Shown one piece after another: positions 8,653 through 17,344 of a DNA stretch of 64,000 bases (the first letter of the stretch is position 1; the number at the start of each line of letters is the position of its first letter). The notes under the pieces were generated by a model. That model did not search any database. It worked only from the letters and a program-made list of their open reading frames with translations, and was not told where the DNA came from. The translations under genes were made by a program, and so were the position numbers. This DNA comes from CAVWTN01 sp963757945 (GTDB lineage: Bacteria > Vulcanimicrobiota > Vulcanimicrobiia > Vulcanimicrobiales > Vulcanimicrobiaceae): the NCBI GenBank assembly GCA_963757945.1, contig CAVWTN010000002.1:1302001-1366000 (forward strand). The letters run 5' to 3'.

Positions 8653-9980
8653 AGCAGGCCGCGGCCTTTGACGTCGAGGTATGCATCGAGCAACGCGAGC
8701 GTCAAGCGCGCGGCGGGCACGTCGACGACGATGATGCCGCGCGCGCGCAGGAGCGCGATCGCCCGGCTTCGTTCCTCCAGGAGCGTCAGCGCGACGCTCG
8801 CGCGATAGGCGCCCGCCTCGTCGCGCGGCTCCCGCTCGAGCGCCGCGGAGATCGCGGCGTCGTTCATGAGCACGCACATCACCAGGTGCGGCGGCGTCAG
8901 GATGCTCAAGCCGGCTAGCACGTTCGCCGAGGTCGCCGGATCGAACATGTCCGTGAACAGCACGACGAGGCTGCGCTTGCTGTTGCGTCGCCGCAGCTCG
9001 CTGAAGATCAGTTCGTAATCCGGCTCGTCGAGCCGCGGCTGCAGATCGTAGACGGCCGCCGCCAGCGCGTTGACGTGCGCGGCCCCGCGGCGCGGCGCGA
9101 TCGAAAGAATCGGCTTCGCACCGAACGCGACGAGGCCGACGTTGTCGCCCGCGGTCTGCGCGACCTTCGCGACCGAGAGCGCGGCCGTGACGGCGTAATC
9201 GAACTTGCGCTGCGCGTCGATGCGCGGCCACATCAAGCGCCCGGCATCGAGCGCCACGATCACGTTCTGACTGCGCTCGACCTCGTGCTGCACGACCATC
9301 ACGCGCCCGCGGCGCGCCGTCGCCTTCCAGTCGATCGCGCGGAACGCATCGCCGTCGGAGTACTCACGCAGGCTCTCGAAATCGTTGCCGGCGCCGCGCA
9401 GCCGCAGTTTGCGCAACCCCGCATCGAGCAGCGTGCTGCGCCGCGCGAGCAAGCCGTACCCTTCGACCGCGGAGAGATCCGGAAAGACGCGCACGTCCGC
9501 TTCGCCCGCGTAGGCGAAACGCCGGCGCAACAGCCCGAGGCCGTTCTCGGCCCAAGCGTAGGTCGTTCCGAAGTGGGCCAGGCCGCGCTCGCGCGGGAGG
9601 ATCGTCTGCGTCGCCCGCGCGCTCGAGCGCGCGCCGACCGCGGTTTCCAGCGATTCGGCGTCGAAATCCAGCGTCGCGACCGGCGCTTCGAGGATGCCGA
9701 CCCGTACGGGGAGCGCGCTGCGATTCTCGATCCGGTACGAGACGGTCGAGCGCCGGCGCAGCGCGACGTATTCGACCGGATCGCGAGCGATCGTCAGCGT
9801 GCGCGCCGTCGGCCCGTACGCGAGATCGACGGCCAGCGCCGCGACCACGAAGGCGCCCGCGACGAGCGAGACGATCGAGAGCGCGGGCAGCACGCTCGCG
9901 CCCGCGATCAGCACGCCGAGCGCGAGCAAGATCCAGATGCCGCGCGCGGAGAGCCAGATCGCGGGGAATGGAGCGCGCAT
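8649..9980 (-). CDS. DUF58 domain protein
   Basis: A 443-residue membrane-anchored protein: two hydrophobic helices at about 13-50, a beta-rich middle region, then the DUF58 core FESLREYSDGDAFRAIDWKATARRG (about 205-230) and a von Willebrand A-like C-terminal half with the VIVALDAGR start. DUF58 proteins pair with MoxR ATPases in metal-dependent or envelope-maturation systems whose exact role varies. It lies 8 bases after moxR, in the same operon. Its stop overlaps the stop of the second phytochrome gene by 4 bases. Confidence 0.9.
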   Translation of the reverse strand: MRAPFPAIWLSARGIWILLALGVLIAGASVLPALSIVSLVAGAFVVAALAVDLAYGPTARTLTIARDPVEYVALRRRSTVSYRIENRSALPVRVGILEAPVATLDFDAESLETAVGARSSARATQTILPRERGLAHFGTTYAWAENGLGLLRRRFAYAGEADVRVFPDLSAVEGYGLLARRSTLLDAGLRKLRLRGAGNDFESLREYSDGDAFRAIDWKATARRGRVMVVQHEVERSQNVIVALDAGRLMWPRIDAQRKFDYAVTAALSVAKVAQTAGDNVGLVAFGAKPILSIAPRRGAAHVNALAAAVYDLQPRLDEPDYELIFSELRRRNSKRSLVVLFTDMFDPATSANVLAGLSILTPPHLVMCVLMNDAAISAALEREPRDEAGAYRASVALTLLEERSRAIALLRARGIIVVDVPAARLTLALLDAYLDVKGRGLL

Positions 9981-9988
9981 CGCGCGCC

Positions 9989-10966
9989 TCAGCCGGCCGC
10001 GCGCGTCAACGCGTCCTTGGGCACCTCCACGGCTGCAAGGATGCGCGCGATCACCGCGTCGGCGCTCACCCCCTCGATCTCGGCTTCCGGCCGCACGATG
10101 ATGCGATGCGCCAGCACGAGCGGCGCGACGGTCTTGACGTCGTCGGGGGTGACGAAATCGCGGCCTTCGATCGCCGCGGCCGCCTGCGATGCGACCAGCA
10201 GCGCGAGCGCACCGCGCGGGCTCGCGCCCAGCGCGACGTCATTCGAGGTGCGCGTCTTCGCGACGATCGCCAGCATGTAGCGTTGCAACGCATCGGCCAC
10301 GAAGTTCGTGCGGATCTCGCGTTGCGCGGCAAGCAGATCCGCTTCGCTCGCGATGCGTTCGAGCCCGGAGGCGACGAGATCCCGCGCATCGACCCCCTGC
10401 GCGCTGCGCGCGAGCAGCGCCCGCTCCTGCGCTTCGCTCGGATAGCCCGTGCGCGCGCGGACGAAGAAGCGGTCGAGCTGCGCTTCCGGGAGCGGATAGG
10501 TGCCTTCGAACTCGATCGGGTTCTGCGTCGCGCACACGATGAAGGCGCCAGGTAGGGGCTCGCTCTCCCCATCGATCGTCACTTGGCGTTCTTCCATCGC
10601 TTCGAGCAGCGCAGCTTGCGTCTTGGGCGGAGTGCGGTTGATCTCGTCGGCGAGCAGCACGTTCGTGAAGATCGGGCCGCGGCGCAGCGTGAACTCCGCC
10701 GTCTTCGGATTGAAGACGGTCGTCCCGACGACGTCGGAGGGCATCAGGTCGGGCGTGAATTGGATCCGCCGGAACTCGAGCGAAAGCAGCGCCGCGACCG
10801 TGCGCACCAGCAGCGTCTTCGCCGTGCCGGGGACGCCCTCGAGCAGGATGTGTCCGTTGCCGAGCGCTGCGAGCACGAACGCGTAGACGGAGGTCTCGTT
10901 CCCGACGACGACTCGTTCGATGCCCTCTCGCAAGCTCTGCGCGATCTCAGTGGCGCGCACGGACAT
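9989..10966 (-). CDS. moxR: MoxR-family AAA+ ATPase
   Basis: A 325-residue AAA_3 ATPase with a chaperone-like role. Walker A is GVPGTAKT (residues 44-51), Walker B is LLADEINR, with sensor region CATQNPIEFEGTYPLPEAQLDRF and the C-terminal lid including SPRGALAL. MoxR proteins mature or assemble partner complexes encoded nearby, here presumably the DUF58, DUF4350 and DUF4129 proteins. The first 20 bases overlap the end of the DUF4350 gene, so translation is probably coupled. Confidence 0.93.
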   Translation of the reverse strand: MSVRATEIAQSLREGIERVVVGNETSVYAFVLAALGNGHILLEGVPGTAKTLLVRTVAALLSLEFRRIQFTPDLMPSDVVGTTVFNPKTAEFTLRRGPIFTNVLLADEINRTPPKTQAALLEAMEERQVTIDGESEPLPGAFIVCATQNPIEFEGTYPLPEAQLDRFFVRARTGYPSEAQERALLARSAQGVDARDLVASGLERIASEADLLAAQREIRTNFVADALQRYMLAIVAKTRTSNDVALGASPRGALALLVASQAAAAIEGRDFVTPDDVKTVAPLVLAHRIIVRPEAEIEGVSADAVIARILAAVEVPKDALTRAAG

Positions 10967-12179
10967 TCGTACCGAATTCCTTTCGCAGGTGATACGCGAG
11001 CACGGCGCCGCGCACGAGGCTCGCAGGGCTCACATTCCCCGCTTCACTGAGCTTCGCAAGTTCCAGCAAGTTGCCTCGCAAGTCCGCGCGTTCGATCCGC
11101 GCCGCCAGGCGCTCGAGCGGGGCGTCGGCCGCAACGTCGAGCGCGGCGGCGAGCACGCGGCGCGTCTCGCGAAACGTGTCCCGCAAGGCCTGGCCGCTCG
11201 CTCCGCCGCGCGCGAGCAGCGCGGCGAGCGACTCGATGAACTCGGCGGAGTTCGGCTCGCGCGGGGGTTCGGCCGAAACCGGCGGACCGAGGCGAATCGC
11301 CGCGCCGAACAACGCAAGCGCGAGCACGGCGAGCACGAGGATCACCGCGACGAGGAAGGGCCGGGGCACGATCGCCCACCAGTGCTCGGGCGCGACGTAC
11401 CCGTGGATCGACTCGTCGAATGAGACGCGCGCGCCCGCGGCGCGCGGCGTTCCCAGCAGATACGCCAAGCGCGCGTGATCGGCGCTCGCGATTCGGCGGT
11501 TCGTGAAGAGCGTGCGATCGGCAACGGCGAGCACTTCGCCTTTGCCGTAGGCATAGCGCAACGCGAGAGCGCCGAGCGCGTCGCGCGCAAGGACCCGCTC
11601 GCCGGGGCGGGGACTGAAACGGTCGTCGGCCGCGCTGACCAGGCGCCCGACGCCCGCGGCACGCCATTCGGGAGCGATCCCGGTGACGTTGCGCTCGATC
11701 GGGGTCGCGGCAGGCGCCGGAAACGCTCGCTTCGGCTGCGCCGTCGCGGACGCCGGCGGCGCCTTGCCGGCGGGCGCCTTGCGCCGGCGCGCTTCCTTAT
11801 CGCGTTCGAAGAAGCGATCGTCTCCCAGCAGCACCAGCCGCCCTCCGGCGTGGACCCAATCCGCCAGCGCGTCGTCGTCCGCTCGCGTGTGCTCGCCTTC
11901 GCGCGCCCCGGGCGCGGGCTCGGCGAGGATCAGCGTATCGATCGAGCGATCGAGGAAAGCTGGGCGCTCCTCGAAGCGTGCGGCGGCGATCCCGAGGCGA
12001 GCGAGCAGCGCGTGCCAGGCGCGATACCCGCCTCCGGCGGCGTCGTAGCTGGAATAGGTGTCGTACGCCGGACGCTCGGGGCGTTGCTCGCGCAGCGACG
12101 TCAGCGTCGCGAGCGCCCCGACCAGCAGTGCGATGAAGACGAGCTCCCCGAACGGAAGGCGGCGCAGCCGGGCGTTCAC
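10947..12179 (-). CDS. DUF4350 domain membrane protein
   Basis: A 410-residue protein with an N-terminal membrane anchor (FGELVFIALLVGALATL), a periplasmic GATase1-like DUF4350 region (TYSSYDAAGGGYRAWHALLARLG through RLVLLGDD and FTNRRIASADHARLAYLLG), a second transmembrane helix near 280-300 and a helical cytoplasmic tail. The insert at about 130-165 is Lys/Ala/Pro-rich and looks disordered. It sits between DUF4129 and moxR genes, the usual context for the family. Start GTG 12179 shares GTGA with the upstream stop, and the protein then begins with a normal anchor. Confidence 0.85.
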   Translation of the reverse strand: MNARLRRLPFGELVFIALLVGALATLTSLREQRPERPAYDTYSSYDAAGGGYRAWHALLARLGIAAARFEERPAFLDRSIDTLILAEPAPGAREGEHTRADDDALADWVHAGGRLVLLGDDRFFERDKEARRRKAPAGKAPPASATAQPKRAFPAPAATPIERNVTGIAPEWRAAGVGRLVSAADDRFSPRPGERVLARDALGALALRYAYGKGEVLAVADRTLFTNRRIASADHARLAYLLGTPRAAGARVSFDESIHGYVAPEHWWAIVPRPFLVAVILVLAVLALALFGAAIRLGPPVSAEPPREPNSAEFIESLAALLARGGASGQALRDTFRETRRVLAAALDVAADAPLERLAARIERADLRGNLLELAKLSEAGNVSPASLVRGAVLAYHLRKEFGTNVRARH

Positions 12180-12826
12180 GCGCGCCGCAGCTCCGGCTCG
12201 AGCAACGCGAACGCGCGCGCCGCCGCTTCGTAATCGGAGCGGCCGGTCACCACGGGCGCGTAGCTGGCATACACGAAGCGCTCCGTCAACGCGTCGAACG
12301 CGGGCGCCGCGGCCGCCTTCGCCGAGCGCACGAGCCGGCGGTATTCGCCCGGCGTGCGCGCCGGATCGAACGCGACGAGCGCGCGCTCGTGCAATCCGGC
12401 CAGCGCGGCATTGAACAGCGCGCGAATCGCACGCGCGTAGTCGCCGCGCTGCGCGCAGGCCGTCGCAAGTTCGCGCCAGTCGTCGTAGCTGCGTCGCTCG
12501 TCGAGCGCCTGCGCGTTCGGTAACCCGGAGCGGACCGGGGCGCGATCGTAGTACGCGCGCAGGAGTTGCGCGATCAGCACCGCGAGCGCGATGAACGCGG
12601 CCGCGATCAGCGCGTAGCCGAACACCGAACCGAGCTTCGCGGACCCGCCGAGAAGACCGCCGAGCCGGTCGAAGAGCGGCCGCAACGCGTCCTGCAGCCA
12701 TTGGATGACGCGTTCCCAGAACGAGGGCTCCCGCGTTGCGGCCGGCGCGAGCCGCTCGTGGTAGGCGGGGTCTTGCAGGATCGAGCGCACGACCTCGTTC
12801 GGATCGCCGAGCGGAAAGCGCGCCAC
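12176..12826 (-). CDS. DUF4129 domain protein
   Basis: About 216 residues: an N-terminal extracytoplasmic segment with the family-like opening DPNEVVRSILQDPAYHERL, a single transmembrane helix (FGYALIAAAFIALAVLIAQLL), then the cytoplasmic DUF4129 helical domain containing RGDYARAIRALFNAALAGLHER and TPGEYRRLVR. No ATG exists between the upstream stop and the conserved region; GTG 12826, 47 bases after that stop, is the best start. Family members are encoded with transglutaminase-like or MoxR/DUF58 genes and are probably envelope components. Confidence 0.82.
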   Translation of the reverse strand: MARFPLGDPNEVVRSILQDPAYHERLAPAATREPSFWERVIQWLQDALRPLFDRLGGLLGGSAKLGSVFGYALIAAAFIALAVLIAQLLRAYYDRAPVRSGLPNAQALDERRSYDDWRELATACAQRGDYARAIRALFNAALAGLHERALVAFDPARTPGEYRRLVRSAKAAAAPAFDALTERFVYASYAPVVTGRSDYEAAARAFALLEPELRRA

Positions 12827-12872
12827 GTCTAGCCCGCGTGCGCCCGCTCGAACTCGCGCGGCCGCGGCGCCG

Positions 12873-13883
12873 TCATCCGGCGCTCGGGTCCGCCAGCAAA
12901 CCCGTTCGCTGCGCTTCGAGCTGCAGATCGAGCCCTTCCGAACGCACGCGCAGATCGAAATAGTAGATGGCCATGAACGCCGTGGTAAACGCGATCGTGC
13001 CGATGCGCAGCAGCGTGCCGTAGACCGTTCCGAGCACGTTGTTGCGCAACAGCCCGAGCAAGATCGACTGCCCCGCCGTCGCGACGAGCAAGATGCCGAG
13101 CGAGATCGCCACGTACGCGAGACCGACCCCGAGCGAACGGCCGAGCCGCCCGCCGCCGAACACCCGGCCCAGGCCCGCGGAGAACGCCGCGATGAATGAT
13201 TTGCCTTCAACGACGCAGGCGAAGAACGAAACCTGCACGGCGAGCACGACGAGCGTCACGCCGAGCGCGAGCGCAAGCAACAGTGCGACGCCGACGACGA
13301 TCCCCACCGCGACGGCGAGCCAGCGCACGGCGGCCCCCAACAGCACGAGCGCCAGCACGATCAGGACCGCGATCACGAGCGCGACGAGATACGCGATGAA
13401 TCCGCTGACCGCGTAGAGCACCTCGATGCCGAGCAGCGGCAACCATTTTCCAAGCGCGACGCGATACGCCTGGGCGAACGCGGGACGCTCGCCCAAGTAC
13501 GCACGCGACGTGGCGGAGATCAACGCCGCGGCGGGGAGCGGTGCGACGACGAGCGCGAGAAAGTAAAATGCGTAGGTGGACGCGTTCGCGGGCGCGCTGG
13601 CGAACGCGCGATTGATCGCCGCGGGATCGGGCGGCTTTCCGCCCGCGTTGCGAAACGCGTCGACGACCGCTCCGACGACCTTCGATTGATCGGCCGTGCC
13701 GAAAAACTGAAAGATCGCAAGCGGCAGCGCGAACGCGAGATAGATCAGCGCGAACGTGCCGAAGTGGCTCACGCACAAGTTCACGGCGCGATCGAGCAAT
13801 TCTCCGACCCCGAGCGGCCGAAGAAGGGGCGCCTTGCCCGGCGAAGCGTTCACGGGAACAACGTTTGACGGAGTGGCCCGCAT
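12873..13883 (-). CDS. Polytopic membrane protein, first gene of the MoxR/DUF58 operon
   Basis: About 336 residues with six or so hydrophobic helices and the motif LLRPLGVGELLDRAVNLCVSHFGTF near the N-terminus, a pattern seen in glycerophosphodiester phosphodiesterase membrane-domain and YIP1/DUF975-like proteins. No catalytic motif is visible, so an enzyme role is not supported. It precedes the DUF4129 gene by 46 bases. Two starts are possible: ATG 13883, whose CATG is shared with the divergent MOSC gene, or ATG 13907, which lies inside that gene. Confidence 0.7.
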   Translation of the reverse strand: MRATPSNVVPVNASPGKAPLLRPLGVGELLDRAVNLCVSHFGTFALIYLAFALPLAIFQFFGTADQSKVVGAVVDAFRNAGGKPPDPAAINRAFASAPANASTYAFYFLALVVAPLPAAALISATSRAYLGERPAFAQAYRVALGKWLPLLGIEVLYAVSGFIAYLVALVIAVLIVLALVLLGAAVRWLAVAVGIVVGVALLLALALGVTLVVLAVQVSFFACVVEGKSFIAAFSAGLGRVFGGGRLGRSLGVGLAYVAISLGILLVATAGQSILLGLLRNNVLGTVYGTLLRIGTIAFTTAFMAIYYFDLRVRSEGLDLQLEAQRTGLLADPSAG

Positions 13884-14514
13884 GCTCCTCGGAATCTTGG
13901 AACACATCTGGCGCTATCCGGTGAAGAGTCTGCGCGGCGAGTCGCTGGCGCAGGCGCAGGCCGGCGACGGCGGCATCGAAGGCGACCGTCGCTCGGCGCT
14001 CTTCGTCACCTCCGAGGGGCACGCGCGCAGCGGAAAGACGTATCGTGGAAAAGAGCACCACTTGCTGCATCTCCAGACGAATGTTCCTTCCGCGCTCGCG
14101 CTCGGCCGAGAGCGCGGAGTGCGCGTCGAAGCGCGCGGCGACGGACCGCATTTCGATGCGGCTCCGATCTCGCTCGTTTGCGACGTGTGGCTGAACGAGC
14201 TCGAGGAGGCGCTCGGCTTCGAGCTCGATCCGCGCCGCTATCGTCCGAACCTCTTCGTGCGCGCGGCCGGAGCGCGGCCCTTGGCGGAAGCGGACCTCGT
14301 CGGCCGCGCGCTCGAGATCGCGGGCGTCCGTTTGCGCGTCACCGCACCGATCGTGCGTTGCGTGACGACGAGCTACGACGTCGAGAGCGGCGTGGCGGAT
14401 CCGCGCGTGTTGCGCGCCGTCGTCGAACGGCGCAATTCCATCCTCGGGATCTACGCGCGGGTCGAGCGGCGTGGAACGCTGGCGACGGGAGCCGAGGTCG
14501 TCATCGTCCCCTGA
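13882..14514 (+). CDS. MOSC domain protein
   Basis: A 210-residue protein with an N-terminal MOSC_N-like strand region (ILEHIWRYPVKSLRGESL) and a MOSC domain ending in RYRPNLFVRAAG and VTAPIVRCVTTSYD, where the conserved Cys is expected to bind a sulfur or molybdenum-cofactor ligand. MOSC proteins handle sulfur or molybdopterin chemistry, such as mARC-type reductases. No molybdenum-cofactor genes are nearby. ATG 13882 is forced by the conserved YPVKS near the N-terminus. The stop is 13 bases from the convergent recR stop. Confidence 0.85.
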   Translation: MLLGILEHIWRYPVKSLRGESLAQAQAGDGGIEGDRRSALFVTSEGHARSGKTYRGKEHHLLHLQTNVPSALALGRERGVRVEARGDGPHFDAAPISLVCDVWLNELEEALGFELDPRRYRPNLFVRAAGARPLAEADLVGRALEIAGVRLRVTAPIVRCVTTSYDVESGVADPRVLRAVVERRNSILGIYARVERRGTLATGAEVVIVP

Positions 14515-14527
14515 TCGCGCCTGGGAT

Positions 14528-15130
14528 TCACATCGCGCGGCGGCCTTCGAGCGCCTTTGCGAGCGTGACCTCGTCGGCGTAATCGAGATCGCCGCCGATC
14601 GGCAGGCCGTACGCGAGGCGCGTCACGCTGACGCCGCTCGGTGCGATCAGGCGCGAAAGATAGAGCGCCGTCGCTTCGCCTTCCGCGTTCGGGTTCGTCG
14701 CGACGATCACTTCGCTCGCTCCCTCGCGCGCGACGCGCTCGATCAATTCTTTGACGCGCAATTGCGCGGGCCCGATCCCGTCCATCGGCGAGATCAAGCC
14801 GCCGAGAACGTGATAGCGTCCGCGATACGCCGACGTGCGCTCGATCGCGAAGACGTCCTTCGCTTCCGCGACGACGCAGAGCAGAGCGGGATCGCGCCGC
14901 GCATCGGTGCAGATCGCACACGGATCCTCTTCGGTGATCGCGAAGCAGCGCGAGCACAGGCGCACGCGATCCTTGAGCGCGAGGATCGCATCCGCGAGCG
15001 CTTGGGCCTCGCTGCGCGGCCGATTGAGCAAATGAAAGACCAACCGCGCGGCCGTTTTGGGGCCGACGGTCGGAAGCTTGCTGAATTCGTTGATGAGGCT
15101 TTGGACCGGGCCCGCGATCGGGTTTGCCAG
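14528..15130 (-). CDS. recR: Recombination protein RecR, probably CTG start
   Basis: A 200-residue RecR: helix-hairpin-helix SLINEFSKLPTVGPKTAARL, a four-Cys zinc finger (CSRC and CAIC), and a Toprim domain (LLCVVAEAKDVFAIERT through GGLISPMDGIGP). It acts in RecFOR gap repair, and recF is present at 50876. The frame opens directly after the ybaB TAG stop, and no ATG, GTG or TTG precedes the conserved N-terminus. CTG 15130, immediately following that TAG and about 9 bases after a GGGG run, is the best start and would give M-A-N-P-I. The ybaB-recR pairing is common. Confidence 0.92.
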   Translation of the reverse strand: MANPIAGPVQSLINEFSKLPTVGPKTAARLVFHLLNRPRSEAQALADAILALKDRVRLCSRCFAITEEDPCAICTDARRDPALLCVVAEAKDVFAIERTSAYRGRYHVLGGLISPMDGIGPAQLRVKELIERVAREGASEVIVATNPNAEGEATALYLSRLIAPSGVSVTRLAYGLPIGGDLDYADEVTLAKALEGRRAM

Positions 15131-15445
15131 CTACATGATCCCCGGGATCTTGATGCCGCCGGTCAGCGCACCCAGCCGGCGGTTCGACGCTTCCTGCGCT
15201 TTGGCGCTTGCTTCGTTGATCGCGACGACCAGCAGATCTTCGAGCGTCTCGATGTCGCTGGGATCGACGGCTTCCGCGCTGAGCTTGATCCGTTGCACGG
15301 CGTGGTTACAGGTCATCTCGACCGTCACCGCGCCGCCGCCGGAACTCGCCGTGACGGTCGTGTTCGCGAGCTCCTCTTGCGCCTTTTCCATCTCCGCCTG
15401 CATCCGGCGGACCTGTTGCATCATCTGGTTCTGGTTCATGGGCAT
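15131..15445 (-). CDS. ybaB: YbaB/EbfC nucleoid-associated protein
   Basis: A 104-residue DNA-binding protein of the YbaB/EbfC family: an N-terminal helix rich in Met/Gln (MPMNQNQMMQQVRRMQAEMEKAQEEL), the central beta sheet TVTASSGGGAVTVEMTCNHAVQRIKL, and a C-terminal helix ending GGIKIPGIM. It binds DNA as a dimer with a tweezer fold. It lies 8 bases after dnaX and directly abuts recR; dnaX-ybaB-recR is a widely conserved order. Confidence 0.95.
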   Translation of the reverse strand: MPMNQNQMMQQVRRMQAEMEKAQEELANTTVTASSGGGAVTVEMTCNHAVQRIKLSAEAVDPSDIETLEDLLVVAINEASAKAQEASNRRLGALTGGIKIPGIM

Positions 15446-15453
15446 GGGTGTAC

Positions 15454-17208
15454 CTACTCCGTTCCGCCGAATTTCAGCTTTGCGTATTCCAACAACCCGA
15501 GTCCCTCGTCAGGCTCGCTCGCGCCCGCCGTTGCCGGCGCGGTCGCCGGTGCGGCCGGGCGAGCCGCTCGGGGCGCTCCGTCGACGCGGACGGAGATGGT
15601 GAGCTTCGTTCCGAGGGCGTCCTCCACCGCGCGTTCCAGCACGGTCAGGTTGTCGCGCAGGAAGCTTGCCATCGATTCGTCCGCCAAGCGCAACGTCAGG
15701 ACCTTGCCCTCGAGCTCGTGCACGATCGCCCGCGAGAGCGCCGCCCGCATCGACATCTTCTCGGCCTCGGCGCGAGTGCGCACGCTGGGCCAGAGCGAGC
15801 GGACCCGTTGCAAGGTCGGCTCGCCCGCGGGAACGGCCGGATCCTCCGGCGCGCGCGCGGCTCGCGCGGGCGGCTGAGGCGGCGGCACGTGCGCGGGGGC
15901 CGCAGCTTGCGGCGCGGGTGCCTGGGCCTGCGCTGCGGGCGCGGGGACGGCGCGCGGGGCGGGGGCCGCGCGCGGGGCGGGAGGCGGAACGGCCTGCGCC
16001 GCGACCGGACGGACGGGCTCCGGCTGCGGTGCTGCGGCGAGCGGCGAGACGATCGCGGCGGGCTCGGCGGCGGCGCCGCGCCGGCCCTCGAGCAGCGCGA
16101 CCCGGGTCGCCAGAGCGTCCAACGAGGGATCCTCGCCGAGGACGGCCAGGCGCAGAACGGCCGTCTCGAGTTCGAGCCGCGGGTTCCCGGAGAGCCGCGC
16201 CGCACCGAGCGCGTCGCCCAGGAGCCTCAGGCCGCGCGCGATCTTCGGAGCGGGCGTGCGCGCCGCCGCGGCCCGTGCCGCCTCGGCGTCGCCCGGCGAG
16301 AGATCCCGCGCGAGCAGCTCCGGGTTGATGCGAGCGACGAGCAGATGCCGGTACTCGCCGATCGTCGCGCGCGTCAGGCCGAACATGTCGGTCCCCGCGT
16401 CGCTGGCTTCGTCGACGATGCGCAGTGCCGCCGCGGCGTCCTCGCCCAGGACCGCGGCTGCGAGCGCGCGGGCGAATTGGCGTCCGCTCGATCCGAAGGC
16501 GGCGTCGACGGTCGACGCGTCGACCGGACCATCCGCGAACGCCGCGACCTGCTCGAGCATCGTCAACGCATCGCGCAGGCCGCCGTCGGCCCGGTAGGCG
16601 ATCGCGCCGAGCGCGGCATCGTCGATCTCGATCGCTTCCGCCGCCGCGATCGTGCGCATCTGCTCGATCATCGTCGCGACGGGAATGCGCCGGAACGCGT
16701 AGCGCTGGCAGCGCGAGAGAATCGTCGGCGGCAGTTTCTCGGGTTCGGTCGTCGCCAGGATGAAGACGACGTGCGGCGGCGGCTCCTCCAGCGTTTTCAG
16801 GAACGCGTTCGCGCCTTCGCGCGTCAGCATGTGCGCTTCGTCCACGATGTAGACTTTCGAGCGCATCGACGACGGCGCGAACTTCACGGCTTCGCGGATC
16901 GTCCGGATGTCTTCGATGCCGCGGTTGCTCGCCGCGTCGATCTCGAGCACGTCGATCGCGGTCCCGGCTAGGATCGCCAGGCAGTTCGGGCAGCTATTAT
17001 CGGGATCCGGGGTCGGACCGTGCTCGCAGTTGATGCAGCGCGCCAAGATCTTCGCAGCCGACGTCTTCCCGCTGCCGCGCGGCCCGGAAAACAGGTAGGC
17101 GTGGGCGAGCTTGCCGCCGGCCAGCGCCGTTCGAAGCGTGCGCACCACCGCATCCTGGCCGACCAGATCGGCAAACGATTTAGGGCGCCACGTTCGATAG
17201 AGGGACAC
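15454..17208 (-). CDS. dnaX: DNA polymerase III subunits gamma/tau
   Basis: A 584-residue clamp-loader ATPase. Walker A is GPRGSGKT (42-49), zinc-binding Cys lie at 58, 61, 73 and 76, Walker B is VYIVDEAHML, and a SRC motif appears in LSRCQRY. Domain III is followed by a long Ala/Pro-rich linker (about 375-460) and a C-terminal tau-like domain that includes LRDNLTVLERAVEDALG. GTG start. I did not search for a frameshift site that would give a short gamma form. Confidence 0.95.
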   Translation of the reverse strand: MSLYRTWRPKSFADLVGQDAVVRTLRTALAGGKLAHAYLFSGPRGSGKTSAAKILARCINCEHGPTPDPDNSCPNCLAILAGTAIDVLEIDAASNRGIEDIRTIREAVKFAPSSMRSKVYIVDEAHMLTREGANAFLKTLEEPPPHVVFILATTEPEKLPPTILSRCQRYAFRRIPVATMIEQMRTIAAAEAIEIDDAALGAIAYRADGGLRDALTMLEQVAAFADGPVDASTVDAAFGSSGRQFARALAAAVLGEDAAAALRIVDEASDAGTDMFGLTRATIGEYRHLLVARINPELLARDLSPGDAEAARAAAARTPAPKIARGLRLLGDALGAARLSGNPRLELETAVLRLAVLGEDPSLDALATRVALLEGRRGAAAEPAAIVSPLAAAPQPEPVRPVAAQAVPPPAPRAAPAPRAVPAPAAQAQAPAPQAAAPAHVPPPQPPARAARAPEDPAVPAGEPTLQRVRSLWPSVRTRAEAEKMSMRAALSRAIVHELEGKVLTLRLADESMASFLRDNLTVLERAVEDALGTKLTISVRVDGAPRAARPAAPATAPATAGASEPDEGLGLLEYAKLKFGGTE

Positions 17209-17344
17209 GCCATTGACTTAGGCCGGGCCCAGAGCCTACCCTGTTTTAAGCGGCGGGCGCCGGGGTACCCCGTTACCGTCCGTTCCGGCAACGCACGTTA
17301 TAGCCGTTGCGGTGCGTCGTATTATCGAAGCGAGAGGATGTAGC
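17209..17344. promoter_or_regulatory. Divergent dnaX-recQ intergenic region
   Basis: 136 bases between two outward-reading genes must hold both promoters. Visible elements are the 10-base palindrome GGGGTACCCC (17262-17271) and a TATTAT hexamer at 17320-17325 placed suitably as a -10 for recQ. I see no convincing -35 partner. A Shine-Dalgarno-like GAGAGGA at 17332-17338 precedes the recQ GTG. Confidence 0.3.

Noticed and set aside
4380..9231. Very long open frames on the minus strand opposite both phytochrome genes (over 800 residues each)
   Set aside because: They are rich in Arg/Ala/Asp, have no recognisable domain, and mirror coding sequence whose plus-strand products are clear phytochromes. 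High GC removes stop codons from antisense frames.
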